DNA of 64,000 nt, from NCBI RefSeq assembly GCF_963677075.1, contig NZ_OY781873.1, positions 2,009,715 to 2,073,714 on the forward strand. The letters are read 5' to 3'. Shown here one piece after another: positions 42,101 to 50,755 of the stretch. Under the pieces are notes generated by a model, which saw only the letters and a list, made by a program, of their open reading frames with translations, had not been told where the DNA came from and did no database searches. The DNA is from an uncultured Sphaerochaeta sp. GTDB lineage: Bacteria > Spirochaetota > Spirochaetia > Sphaerochaetales > Sphaerochaetaceae. Position numbers and translations under genes: made by a program. How positions within the stretch are numbered: position 1 is the stretch's first letter; each line of letters starts with the position of its first letter.

Positions 42101-42129
42101 TGGAGCAACCACTTCTGTTGTGCTATAAT
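42101..42129 (+). promoter_or_regulatory. extended -10 promoter of the murG operon
   Basis: TGGAGC (42101-42106), 17-bp spacer, and TG-C-TATAAT with the hexamer at 42124-42129. The predicted +1 (7 nt after the hexamer) is 42136, the A of the murG start codon. Confidence 0.65.
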
Positions 42130-42135
42130 GATGCC

Positions 42136-43224
42136 ATGGTAGTCTGTTACACAGGGGGAGGAACCCTCGGACACGTTTTTCCTGCCTTGGCAGTTCATGA
42201 GGAGCTTGCTCTTTCTCCGGGGTACCGCTGCCTTTGGATTGGGCGTGAAGAGGCCTCGGAGAAGGAGGCTGTAGGGCGTTATGGTATTCCCTTCTTTTCC
42301 ATACGGTGGGGAAAGCTACGAAGATACTGGTCCTTCAGGAACTTTCTCGACATCGGAAATATATGTATTGCATTCTTCCAGGCGCTTCGTATCCTGAGAG
42401 ACGAGAGACCTGAGGTACTCTTCTCCAAGGGAGGGTTTGTATCAGTACCCCCAGTATTGGCGGCGGCAGTATTGCGTATTCCGGTGGTAAGTCATGAGAG
42501 CGATGCAACACCCGGTCTGGCGACCAGGATAAATGCAAGGTTTTCATCACGTATCTGTGTTCCCTTTCCCGAGGGGTTCACATCGCTGAAGAAGCATAAG
42601 CTGGTGGTCACCGGCAACCCGGTACGCCGATCTCTGGTGCTCGCATCAAGACAAGATGCATTGCAAAGGCCAGCGTTCTTAGGGCCGGCAGAGCCCTTGA
42701 TTCTTATACTGGGAGGCAGTAGTGGTTCAGCACAGATTAATGAGTTGGTGCGAGAGTCTCTTGATTCCCTCACTGAGATGGGATATGTCTATCATCAGTG
42801 CGGGGCAAAGGATGTACAACATATAGTACATGACCACTATCAGGAGGTGCCATTCATTGATGAGGCGTTGCCCCTCCTATTGAAACATGCCACAGTGGTT
42901 GTTAGCCGATCAGGGGCGAATACCTTGGCTGAAATTGCGTTGTTTGGGTGTCCATCCCTGCTCATTCCCCTTGGTGGGGCAACGAGCAGAGGTGACCAGA
43001 TAGACAATGCTCGTCTGTTTGAAGAGAGGGAAGCGGCAACAGTGCTCTATCCAGACACCTTGGATGTGAAGCAATTTCTGGAAGGTGTCTCTTCCTTGGT
43101 TACTGACGAGAAGCTTCGCTTCAGGTTGCGTGGCAATCTGGGAAAGCTTGCTCATGAAACGAGTGCACAACAAATAGTAACTGTGCTGAAAACAGTGAAG
43201 GAGTCAACATGCAGTGGGGTTTGA
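42136..43224 (+). CDS. murG: UDP-GlcNAc:lipid I N-acetylglucosaminyltransferase MurG
   Basis: 362 residues of GT-B fold. [20 protein letters not shown] is the N-terminal MurG motif, with [14 protein letters not shown] and the C-terminal [17 protein letters not shown] donor-site region. It makes lipid II from lipid I at the inner membrane. The start at 42136 matches the family N-terminus; there is no Shine-Dalgarno and the promoter predicts a leaderless mRNA. An in-frame ATG at 42073 also lacks a ribosome site. It lies outside the dcw cluster and leads a long operon. Confidence 0.92.
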   Translation: MVVCYTGGGTLGHVFPALAVHEELALSPGYRCLWIGREEASEKEAVGRYGIPFFSIRWGKLRRYWSFRNFLDIGNICIAFFQALRILRDERPEVLFSKGGFVSVPPVLAAAVLRIPVVSHESDATPGLATRINARFSSRICVPFPEGFTSLKKHKLVVTGNPVRRSLVLASRQDALQRPAFLGPAEPLILILGGSSGSAQINELVRESLDSLTEMGYVYHQCGAKDVQHIVHDHYQEVPFIDEALPLLLKHATVVVSRSGANTLAEIALFGCPSLLIPLGGATSRGDQIDNARLFEEREAATVLYPDTLDVKQFLEGVSSLVTDEKLRFRLRGNLGKLAHETSAQQIVTVLKTVKESTCSGV

Positions 43225-43736
43225 CTATAGGTTCTGTATATTTCAATTCGATTGATATTATCGTTTTCTCGCTTGCAATCATTGGAGGAATCGCAGACAC
43301 CCTTAGCGGGTTTGCTGATGCATTCAGCCATCGTAGTGGTTACATTGTCGGGTTTTTCTCTGCACTGATGTTCACCAAGCTGATCGCTGCATTGTTGGTT
43401 CAATCATTCGCACTTCCCAGTCTGCTTGCAAGTCTTATCAGTTTTGTAATCCTGTTCTTGATTGGCTATGCCTTGATGCGATTTGTAGGAAACCTCTTGG
43501 AAACAGCACTGAATGCAACCGGCCTTCGCTCGGTCAATGGCCTGCTTGGTTTCCTGTGGGGAGTCGTTGAAGTTGGCATTGTGTGTGCCCTGGTGATCTA
43601 TGTGCTGGAACTTCAAACGGTCTTTGACCTCTCGCAAATATTCGATAAAAGCCAATTTACCCTCAATGTAGTGAGGCCATTGGTTCCTGAGACCGTAAAC
43701 TGGTTCGCTTCAACAGTGCAGGCGCCGAATGTTTGA
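43209..43736 (+). CDS. CvpA family membrane protein
   Basis: 175 residues with four or five membrane helices; FNSIDIIVFSLAIIGGIADTLSGFADAFS is the CvpA start (I/V-DIIV-GxxxGxxRG-like layout). In E. coli CvpA is linked to colicin V export and envelope stress tolerance; its molecular role is unsettled. AAGGAG lies 5 nt before the ATG. It overlaps murG by 16 bp and holB by 8 bp. Confidence 0.82.
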   Translation: MQWGLTIGSVYFNSIDIIVFSLAIIGGIADTLSGFADAFSHRSGYIVGFFSALMFTKLIAALLVQSFALPSLLASLISFVILFLIGYALMRFVGNLLETALNATGLRSVNGLLGFLWGVVEVGIVCALVIYVLELQTVFDLSQIFDKSQFTLNVVRPLVPETVNWFASTVQAPNV

Positions 43737-44900
43737 AGTATTGAGGGAATATCAACAGGGAGTGGCTGACCAATTGCAGGACCAGATAACCTCTGGTACC
43801 CTGAGTCAGGTAAACCTGTTTGGAGGAAGTCGGTATAGCCTCAGAATGAGTTTTGCCCTTGAGACTGCAAGGGGTCTCTCCTGCAATCAAGGGGGAGATG
43901 ATCACTGTAGTTGTGATAGTTGTCAGAAATTCAGAAACCTCACCGTCTCAAATGTGGTCATCATCAGTCAGAGGGATCACCGAAGTGTTATCGAGACAAG
44001 CCTCTCCACCTTTGAAAGGCTTTATAATGATTTTTCCCGGCAATTCGTCATACAGAGTATCCGGCGGATGTTGCTGCAGTATCATCCAGCCTTGCTCTCA
44101 GGTGCACAGACACAGAGTCAGAATGCAGCTGCATCACTTGCGGGTCAGGTCAATGAACTCCTGGTGGATTTTGCACGGATGGAGATAGGGAATGCCTCCC
44201 AGGCCAAGAAAGCAGCAAAGGAAATACGAAGTTCACTTAAAGGACTCTTTACTGCAGCCAAGAAGAATACCACGGTGACCATCTCTCAGGTGCGGGCACT
44301 GGAACATTGGAGTGGCCAGACCAGCATGGGGGATGGGAAGCGATTCATCATTCTGGAGGCGATGGAGATGACAAACAGCTCTGCGCGCAACAGCTTGCTG
44401 AAGATGCTTGAGGAGCCAGCGAAAGATACCTACTTCTTCTTGATCAGCGAGTATCCAAACCGGATTATGCAGACAATCCTTTCCAGGGTGCGCAGGTACG
44501 CATTTCCGCCACTCTCCCGGAGGCCGTTGCTACGTACCTCCAACCATTTTATCTTCACGACAAACAGTACGACTCCTTGGAGTCATTCTTCCTTGAAGGT
44601 GGTGGTATGGATCTCTCCCGCGCCACACAGATTGCGGAGCTTTTCGTTGCTTCAATACAGGAGCAGCGATACCTACAGAGTAGTGAGATTGCATCACTGC
44701 TCAAGGAAATTGATGATATGCAAGGGTATGAGTTTGTATTGAAGGCAATGCTTGAATCGCTTAGGCGGGTGATGCCTTCCAGGTCACTACTCTCTCTCTC
44801 ATCGCTGGTCAATACTACCTACAATAGGGCGCAGCTCTACAACCAGAACAACCGCTTGATGCTCGAATCACTATACTATCAAATGATGGAGGAAGCATGA
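43729..44900 (+). CDS. holB: DNA polymerase III delta' subunit (HolB-like), apparent -1 frameshift at 44515-44519
   Basis: The product would be about 390 residues if read through. The N-terminal frame (43729 to about 44517) carries a cysteine cluster C-x6-C-x-C-x2-C, no P-loop, and the clamp-loader motif SARNSLLKMLEEP followed by ISEYPNRIMQTILSRVRRYAFPPLS. The frame then drifts to an unrelated stop at 44742. In the -1 frame it continues PEAVATYLQPFYLHDKQYDS to a stop at 44900 that overlaps the next gene's ATGA. One missing C in CTCTCCCGG explains it. No canonical slippery heptamer is visible, so a real deletion or a sequencing error is likelier than programmed shifting. Confidence 0.75.
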
Positions 44901-46090
44901 AAAACTTTGTCCAACGGGCAATCCAGAAGATTGACCAACTTGATACCAACCAGATAGTGGAGATTCTGAAGAGTCAATCCAGTGATCTTGAGATGCTGGA
45001 GAGTGTGCTTGAGTCAATCCAGGATGGGGTAATCCTGACCGACGAGAGAAAAATCGTTCACTATGCAAACAGCAGATGCCGTACCCTTATTCCCATGGCA
45101 AGAATGCGGAATTATGAAGGGATGGCCCTTTCCAGGGTCATTGAGGATGAACATGTCCTCCACTATATTATGCTGGCACTCAAGGGAAAGCATCAGGATG
45201 AAGAGAACGAGTTCACGTTCCAGAAAGGAACCAAGATGCAGACCATCGCTGTGACGGTTTATTCCTACTTGAACAGCTCTGAGAGAATGAGGTCTTCCTT
45301 TGTGATCATGTTGAGTGATGTCACTGAGCATAATGCAAATGAGGCAAGGCTCCGCAGAAGTGAAAACCTTGCATCGATGACCACCATGGCCGCAGGGGTA
45401 GCCCATGAAATCAAGAATCCGCTTGCAGCGATGGGAATTCATTTGCAACTCCTGAAAAAAGCATTTGAAAGGAAGGAGTCACTTACCCTTGATGATGCAG
45501 AGCGGTATCTCTCTGTCTTGGAGGAGGAAATCAGTCGCCTCAACGGTATTGTGGTGGATTTTCTCTTTGCGGTACGGCCCATGGATACACGCCTCCGCCT
45601 TGCTCAGATGACCAAGACATTGGAGGATATCTGCTCGTTCGTGGAGCCGGAACTGGAAGAGCATAGCGTTTATTTGATCAAGGACTTTGCATCTTCCCTG
45701 CCCAGGTTGGAATATGATGAACATCTGCTCAAACAGGCAGTACTCAACCTAATAAAGAATGCAATGAACGCCATGGAGGGTGGGGGTAAACTCATTCTCC
45801 AGACCAGACTTGATGGGGACCATGTGGTCTTGAAGATCCAGGATACCGGTATTGGTATGGATGAGGAGACGCAACAGAAGATATTTGAGCCATACTTCAC
45901 GACCAAGGCAACCGGTACGGGGCTTGGACTGACAGTGGTCTACAAGATTTTGAAAGAACACAAGGGAGATATTACGGTGCAGAGCAAGCTTGGAGAGGGA
46001 ACTGTTTTTACCCTTACATTCCCGGTTCCCAAGAGTGAACGGCTTGCGCTGAAGTGGGATACGGTAGCGGAGGTGCACTATGAGTCGTAA
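44897..46090 (+). CDS. NtrB-like PAS sensor histidine kinase
   Basis: 397 residues with no membrane helix, so cytoplasmic. A short N-terminal helix region, a PAS domain (about 35-145, GVILTDERKIVHYANSRC), HisKA box AAGVAHEIKNPLAAMGIHLQL with phosphoacceptor H170, and HATPase_c with NLIKNAMNAM, DTGIGM and TGTGLGLTVV. It should phosphorylate the NtrC-like regulator encoded next, which overlaps it by 11 bp. The signal sensed is unknown. Confidence 0.92.
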   Translation: MKNFVQRAIQKIDQLDTNQIVEILKSQSSDLEMLESVLESIQDGVILTDERKIVHYANSRCRTLIPMARMRNYEGMALSRVIEDEHVLHYIMLALKGKHQDEENEFTFQKGTKMQTIAVTVYSYLNSSERMRSSFVIMLSDVTEHNANEARLRRSENLASMTTMAAGVAHEIKNPLAAMGIHLQLLKKAFERKESLTLDDAERYLSVLEEEISRLNGIVVDFLFAVRPMDTRLRLAQMTKTLEDICSFVEPELEEHSVYLIKDFASSLPRLEYDEHLLKQAVLNLIKNAMNAMEGGGKLILQTRLDGDHVVLKIQDTGIGMDEETQQKIFEPYFTTKATGTGLGLTVVYKILKEHKGDITVQSKLGEGTVFTLTFPVPKSERLALKWDTVAEVHYES

Positions 46091-47441
46091 CATCCTGATA
46101 TGTGATGATGAGAGAAATATCAGAAACGGCCTAGCCTTAGCCATGGAACTTGAAGGTTTTGAAACCCTTGAGGCAGAGGATGGAAAGGTAGCCTGGGATA
46201 TGGTGAACAAGCAGTCGGTTGATCTTGTCATCACTGACCTGAGAATGCCGAACATGAGTGGAGAGGAATTGCTGAAGAAGATCAACAGTGCCTATCCCCG
46301 CATGCCGGTTATTGTACTCACCGGTCATGGGACCATTGAGACTGCAGTGGAAGCAATGCGCTCGGGAGCCATCGATTTCTTCACCAAGCCGGTGGACCTG
46401 GACCGCTTGACCCTGGTGGTTAAGAAAGCACTCTCCAATAATGATCTCTATGTAGAACATGAGCGGCTGAAAGAGGAAGTTGCCCAACTCAAGGCTCGTA
46501 ATCGGTATGACAGAATCATCGGCAAGAGCCAGAAAATGGTGGAGCTGATGGACATTGTAAGCCAGGTTGCGCCAACAAAGGCCTCGGTGCTGGTCACCGG
46601 GGAGAGTGGTGTAGGCAAGGAGCTTGTTGCCGATGCAATCCATGAACTGAGCAATAGAAGCAAGGGGCCCTTGGTGAAAGTGCACTGTGCTGCCCTGACT
46701 TCGAGCTTGTTGGAAAGTGAGTTGTTTGGACACGAGAAGGGGTCCTTTACCGGGGCGGTGAAAGAGAAACGCGGACGGTTCGAACTAGCTGATGGAGGAA
46801 CAATCTTCCTCGATGAAATCGGAGAGATTGATGCAGCCACCCAGGTGAAACTACTGAGGGTGTTGCAGGAGAAGCAGTTTGAACGGGTAGGTGGAGAGAA
46901 ACCCATTTCTGTCGATGTCCGTATCGTGTGTGCAACCAACCGGGATCTGCTCAAGGAGATTGAGAAAGGCAATTTCCGTGAGGATCTATACTACAGACTT
47001 AATGTCGTTCATCTCGAGGTACCTCCACTGAGGGAAAGGAAAGATGATATTCCACTCCTGATGACCTCATTCCTTACTTTGTTCAGCAAGGAGAACAACC
47101 GTAGTATTGAGGGGTTCTCCCCTCAGGCAAAACGCGCCTTGCTCAGTTACGACTGGCCGGGGAATATCCGGGAACTCAGGAATTGCATAGAGAGCGCCGT
47201 TGTGCTTGCCCGTGGGTCGGTCATTGAGTATGATGACCTGCCCCCAAGTGTCACCAAGGCGGAGAATTCACAGAATCTCTCCCTCGATGTCGGCATAACC
47301 TTGGCTGAGGCGGAAAAGCAGTTGATCATCAGCACCCTTGCACAGTGTGGGGGAAATAAGACCAAGGCAGCAGAAGTCTTGGGTATTGGAAGGAAAACCT
47401 TGCATAGAAAAGTACAGGAATATCACATTGACCAAGCATGA
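46080..47441 (+). CDS. sigma54-dependent NtrC-family response regulator
   Basis: 453 residues: receiver domain with D53 and K103 (TKPVD), AAA+ domain with Walker A GESGVGKE (174-181), the sigma54-contact loop GSFTGA (221-226, Ser in place of the usual Ala), Walker B GGTIFLDEIGE, and a Fis-type helix-turn-helix at the end (NKTKAAEVLGIGRKTLHRK). It activates RNA polymerase holding sigma54. It is paired with the kinase upstream; the sigma54-type promoter before the sigma factor gene at 50756 is its most obvious candidate target in the window. Confidence 0.95.
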   Translation: MSRNILICDDERNIRNGLALAMELEGFETLEAEDGKVAWDMVNKQSVDLVITDLRMPNMSGEELLKKINSAYPRMPVIVLTGHGTIETAVEAMRSGAIDFFTKPVDLDRLTLVVKKALSNNDLYVEHERLKEEVAQLKARNRYDRIIGKSQKMVELMDIVSQVAPTKASVLVTGESGVGKELVADAIHELSNRSKGPLVKVHCAALTSSLLESELFGHEKGSFTGAVKEKRGRFELADGGTIFLDEIGEIDAATQVKLLRVLQEKQFERVGGEKPISVDVRIVCATNRDLLKEIEKGNFREDLYYRLNVVHLEVPPLRERKDDIPLLMTSFLTLFSKENNRSIEGFSPQAKRALLSYDWPGNIRELRNCIESAVVLARGSVIEYDDLPPSVTKAENSQNLSLDVGITLAEAEKQLIISTLAQCGGNKTKAAEVLGIGRKTLHRKVQEYHIDQA

Positions 47442-49527
47442 CATCTATCAGATTTTTGATAAGGATGGGTTGTTGGAGCAGAACTTCCCCTCTTATGAGT
47501 ATCGCGAGGGACAGCTCAATATGGCTGACCTTGTCAGGGAGAGTTTTGAACGCAATGCCATAGCAGCAATCGAGGCAGGGACCGGTATCGGTAAATCCTT
47601 TGCCTATCTTGCTGTTGCCCTGTATGCAGCCATGCAATCCCCTGATGAGCGCACGGTGGTCGCAACCAGTACGATCAACTTACAGAAACAGCTGTATGAG
47701 AAGGATATTCCCATGCTGTTCAAGTTTCTCGGTTTATCCTGCAAGATTGCACTTGCTGTGGGCAGGGGGAACTATCTCTGCATAAACCGATTCATGCAGG
47801 CAAAAGCTGATTCCTCTCTGCTTGCCCAAGACCCGGCCAGTGAGCTTTACCAGGTTGGGCAGTGGATCAAGGAGAGCGAAACAGGCCTATTTGCCGACTT
47901 TCCTGGAAGACTGAGTGGAGAACTGAAAGGGGAGATCTGCAGTGACGGGGACCTCTGCCAGAACCACGCCTGTGCATACTTTCGAGACTGTTTCTATTTC
48001 AAGGCAAAGGCAAAGGCGAAGGATGCGAAAATCATTATCAGCAACCACCACTTGCTCTTTACCGATGCCCAGAGTCGATTTATCAGTGATGTAGGCTACG
48101 AAGAGGAGATGATTCTTCCTCCGTTCAATCGCCTGATCATCGATGAGGCTCACAATATTGAGTCGAATGCAACCGAGTATTTCACCGAGGTGTATGACTC
48201 ACAGCAATTGTTGCGCCAGATCTCGAAGATCCAACGCTCCGGCCGGTTCAGGGGAAAAAGTCTCTTGGAGCAACTGGGAGAATACAGCAGCGAAGCTGAT
48301 ATCATTGACCGAATCCAGGATGACATCCATCTCCTGACCCAGAACGTGGGTACGCTCGACCAGTACCTGCTTGGTGTTTTCCAGAAGAACGACTACCAGC
48401 CGGTGCTGATAAAACCGGAACACCAAGGTCGTTTGCAACAGTTTGTTGAGGCGGCCACCAGTGTATCCCAGGCAAGCGGGAGACTTGCTGCGAAGATCAA
48501 TACCTTTCTTGAACAGAACAAGGCTCCCCAGGAACTGGATACCAAGATTAATGAGCTGAAGGTACGCGGTACACGGATTGCCATGATGAGCGAGGTGCTG
48601 ACCAAGTTCTGTAATTTCACACTCTGGCAAGATGAAGTGCACTGGTTCAATGCTGAATCCTATGGATCCCACCGGCAGGTGCAGGTATGCATAACCCCCC
48701 TTTCCATTGCCCCCCTGCTTGTAGAGGCGGTCTTCCAGAAACTCGATACCGTGGTATGTACTTCTGCAACCCTTGACCTGAATGATGAATTTGCATTTTG
48801 GTCCAGTCGGGTTGGACTTCCCTATGATGAGGAACGTCCCTTTCTCAAGGGAGCTTTCTCCTCCCCCTTTGATTACCGAAACCGATTGTTGCTTCTAACC
48901 CCATCAGATGCTCCCTTGTACAGCAAGGATAAGGAAGAGGCATATGAGGCGTATCTTGTAGATACCATTATGTCCTCAGTACTTTCAGCAGGAGGGGGAG
49001 TGCTGGTTTTGTTCACCAGCTACTCCATGCTGAAGAAGGTACACCAGAGACTCAGTGAAACGTTTGAGAAAGAGGGTTTGACCTTGCTCTGCCAAGGGGA
49101 GTATGACCGATATACATTGCTCAACAGGTTTATCAATGAGAAGGACAGTGTTCTCTTCGCTACCTCCTCCTTCTGGGAAGGGGTTGATGCACCAGGGGAG
49201 ACTCTTCGCATGGTCATCATCGTGAAGCTGCCATTCACTGTTCCCTCTGACCCGGTGTTCAAGGCTCGTTGTGAGGCAATAGATGCCAATGGGGGAAGTG
49301 GGTTCTACCAACTTGCCTTGCAATCGGCAACCATGAAACTGAAGCAGGGATTTGGACGATTGTTGCGTTCAGCCTGCGATCGTGGTGTAGTCCTCATTCT
49401 GGATAGCCGGGTGGTGAGCAAGAACTATGGTATGTACATGATTCGTTCATTACCTGAGAGCTATCACCCCGAGAGCGAGACTTCAGGATTATCAGATAAG
49501 GTAGAGAATTTCCTCTATGGAGGATGA
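47428..49527 (+). CDS. dinG: DinG-family ATP-dependent helicase
   Basis: 699 residues. Walker A EAGTGIGKSFAY near 42, four iron-sulfur-type cysteines (NYLC, DLC, HAC, FRDC), DEAH box IDEAHNIES, and C-terminal motifs VLFATSSFWEGVD and QGFGRLLRS. DinG/XPD-like enzymes unwind 5' overhang DNA and R-loops. TTG at 47428 is chosen because the family N-terminus begins here with AGGA upstream; it overlaps the regulator gene by 14 bp. No ATG fits until residue 32. Confidence 0.88.
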   Translation: MTKHDIYQIFDKDGLLEQNFPSYEYREGQLNMADLVRESFERNAIAAIEAGTGIGKSFAYLAVALYAAMQSPDERTVVATSTINLQKQLYEKDIPMLFKFLGLSCKIALAVGRGNYLCINRFMQAKADSSLLAQDPASELYQVGQWIKESETGLFADFPGRLSGELKGEICSDGDLCQNHACAYFRDCFYFKAKAKAKDAKIIISNHHLLFTDAQSRFISDVGYEEEMILPPFNRLIIDEAHNIESNATEYFTEVYDSQQLLRQISKIQRSGRFRGKSLLEQLGEYSSEADIIDRIQDDIHLLTQNVGTLDQYLLGVFQKNDYQPVLIKPEHQGRLQQFVEAATSVSQASGRLAAKINTFLEQNKAPQELDTKINELKVRGTRIAMMSEVLTKFCNFTLWQDEVHWFNAESYGSHRQVQVCITPLSIAPLLVEAVFQKLDTVVCTSATLDLNDEFAFWSSRVGLPYDEERPFLKGAFSSPFDYRNRLLLLTPSDAPLYSKDKEEAYEAYLVDTIMSSVLSAGGGVLVLFTSYSMLKKVHQRLSETFEKEGLTLLCQGEYDRYTLLNRFINEKDSVLFATSSFWEGVDAPGETLRMVIIVKLPFTVPSDPVFKARCEAIDANGGSGFYQLALQSATMKLKQGFGRLLRSACDRGVVLILDSRVVSKNYGMYMIRSLPESYHPESETSGLSDKVENFLYGG

Positions 49528-49532
49528 TATAT

Positions 49533-49573
49533 AAAAAAGCTGCTTCCCGGCAGATGCCTGGAAACAGCTTTTC
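49533..49573. terminator. bidirectional terminator between dinG and groES
   Basis: AAAAGCTG (49535-49542) pairs with CAGCTTTT (49565-49572). The inner TTCC/GGAA and GGCA/TGCC pairs extend the stem with single mismatches. It serves both convergent genes. Confidence 0.85.
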
Positions 49574-49590
49574 TGATTTGATGCTATCAA

Positions 49591-49863
49591 CTACTCGATG
49601 ATTGCAAGAATATCCTTCATGCTGAGAATCAGGTATTCGGTGCCATCGGCTTTTACAGAAGTTCCGGCATACTTGTCATGCATGACGCGATCCCCTTCCT
49701 TGACGTTCATCTTTACGTCTTCGGTTCCTTCGCCGACTGCCACGACCACTCCGATCTGGGTCTTTTCTTGTGCTGTCTGGGGAATGTAGAGACCGCTTGC
49801 GGTCTTCTCCTGCAGCTCTTCCATCTTTACCAATACTCTGTCTGCCAAAGGCTTAATGGTCAT
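49591..49863 (-). CDS. groES: co-chaperonin GroES
   Basis: 90 residues. MTIKPLADRVLVKMEE, the mobile loop EKTASGLYIPQTAQEK, and GDRVMHDKYAGTSVKADG-type core are GroES landmarks. It caps the GroEL chamber. groEL is not adjacent, so the pair is split. The ATG at 49861-49863 has GGAGGAAG upstream; upstream codons in frame are leader sequence. Confidence 0.96.
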   Translation of the reverse strand: MTIKPLADRVLVKMEELQEKTASGLYIPQTAQEKTQIGVVVAVGEGTEDVKMNVKEGDRVMHDKYAGTSVKADGTEYLILSMKDILAIIE

Positions 49864-49906
49864 TGTATCTTCCTCCAACCAAATATGAATATGAAAGTGT
49901 AATAGA

Positions 49907-49921
49907 GAGGGATGTACCCTC
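49907..49921 (-). promoter_or_regulatory. inverted repeat in the groES leader
   Basis: GAGGG-ATGTA-CCCTC, a 5-bp-arm palindrome placed at about +4 to +18 from the predicted groES start site. It is not the CIRCE element. Operator or mRNA hairpin are both possible. Confidence 0.4.
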
Positions 49922-49930
49922 ACTGGAGAT

Positions 49931-49959
49931 AATATAGTCAAAAGAAGGAGAAGGGGCAA
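49931..49959 (-). promoter_or_regulatory. groES promoter
   Basis: On the minus strand TTGCCC (49954-49959), 17-bp spacer, TATATT (49931-49936). Confidence 0.6.
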
Positions 49960-50007
49960 GCTGATTCTTCTTTAGTGCGCAGATCCTTCTCACTGTGCAA
50001 AAGAGGC

Positions 50008-50036
50008 TTGCCGCTAGTAGGAAGTATTACTATATT
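50008..50036 (+). promoter_or_regulatory. promoter of the unknown gene at 50068
   Basis: TTGCCG (50008-50013), 17-bp spacer, TATATT (50031-50036). It closely resembles the divergent groES promoter 48 bp away. Confidence 0.6.
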
Positions 50037-50067
50037 CAGTGCGAAGCAAAAAAAGAAGGAAACTGGT

Positions 50068-50514
50068 ATGGAGAACAGGCACAAAGACAGTAACTATCCT
50101 CTGGCCCTCAAAGACAATCCTGCAGATTGGGGCACCCAACAGGTTTGGAGGCATTTCTATCGTCTGGCCTGTCTATTCGCCCGTTCCAAGGATTTGGACA
50201 GGAGTCTCAATTGCTTTGTTGATGTGTTTTTGATCAGGGGGAATGAAATGCACAATCCAGACAAGGATTGGATTGATTTCTTCAGGCGTCAGTTTGCCAT
50301 CTACCTTTTCGGGAAAAAGAGAATCTCCTGCTCTCTCAGTGAGGGGGACATGATTCACGATTTCCTGAAGATGGAATATGAGCAGATCAAGAAGGAACTC
50401 AGCGAAAGTGAGATTCCTTTCAAAGGAGAATGCCTTGCCCCATGGTTTGCTTCACTCGAGCTTGATTTCCCCTGGCTGGTTACTGAATCTGAGCCAAAAT
50501 GGTCAGTTGGGTAA
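50068..50514 (+). CDS. protein of unknown function, 148 residues
   Basis: I do not recognise the family. The protein is soluble, helical by composition, and rich in aromatic residues (WGTQQVWRHFYRLACLFARSK; DWIDFFRRQFAIYLFGKKR). No signal peptide or membrane helix. The ATG at 50068 has GAAGGA 7 nt upstream and its own promoter and terminator, so it is a real monocistronic gene. It is divergent from groES under a look-alike promoter, which hints at joint control (inference). Confidence 0.7.
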   Translation: MENRHKDSNYPLALKDNPADWGTQQVWRHFYRLACLFARSKDLDRSLNCFVDVFLIRGNEMHNPDKDWIDFFRRQFAIYLFGKKRISCSLSEGDMIHDFLKMEYEQIKKELSESEIPFKGECLAPWFASLELDFPWLVTESEPKWSVG

Positions 50515-50553
50515 CGATGAATTGCCATCTTATGCTTGGTTCGAGTCAGAATG

Positions 50554-50580
50554 TCCCGGAAATCCTGGGATATTTTTTTT
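50554..50580 (+). terminator. intrinsic terminator of the unknown gene
   Basis: TCCCGG (50554-50559) pairs with CTGGGA (50565-50570), one G-U, loop AAATC, followed by TATTTTTTTT. Confidence 0.8.
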
Positions 50581-50704
50581 ATGAGTCAAAATGACACTTT
50601 TTTCTAAAAACCTCTACTCAATGTGATCATATTTCACTTATTTTATCTGGAAACGAATATGTATGTATATAAAATAAAAGCAATTAAAAATCATTATGAT
50701 AAGT

Positions 50705-50720
50705 TGGCACGCTAGTTGCA
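50705..50720 (+). promoter_or_regulatory. sigma54 (-24/-12) promoter of the sigma factor gene
   Basis: TGGCACG-CTAG-TTGCA: the -24 GG (50706-50707) and -12 GC (50718-50719) are separated by exactly 10 bp, matching the sigma54 consensus at every conserved base. The predicted start near 50731 leaves a 25-nt leader with GGAAGG. No good sigma70 promoter is seen. The AT-rich stretch 50581-50700 upstream could hold activator sites; small palindromes such as GTCA-AAA-TGAC and GTGA-N7-TCAC are present. Confidence 0.85.
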
Positions 50721-50755
50721 TTTACCTTTCCAACGACCAAACAGGAAGGTACATA

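Noticed and set aside
41962..42198. 79-codon N-terminal extension of secA
   Set aside because: The family start [11 protein letters not shown] is at 41961; the extension runs over the murG promoter and lacks a ribosome site.
44508..44522. Programmed -1 frameshifting in holB
   Set aside because: No X-XXY-YYZ heptamer in phase and no clear stimulatory hairpin seen; kept only as a remote option in the finding.
49864..50030. CIRCE element at groES
   Set aside because: TTAGCACTC-N9-GAGTGCTAA is not present; only a short GAGGG/CCCTC repeat is seen.
50636..50655. CRP-like site TGTGA-N7-TCACT (starting near 50620) before the sigma factor gene
   Set aside because: The spacer is 7 instead of 6 and no CRP-family regulator is in view; noted only as a possible activator site.
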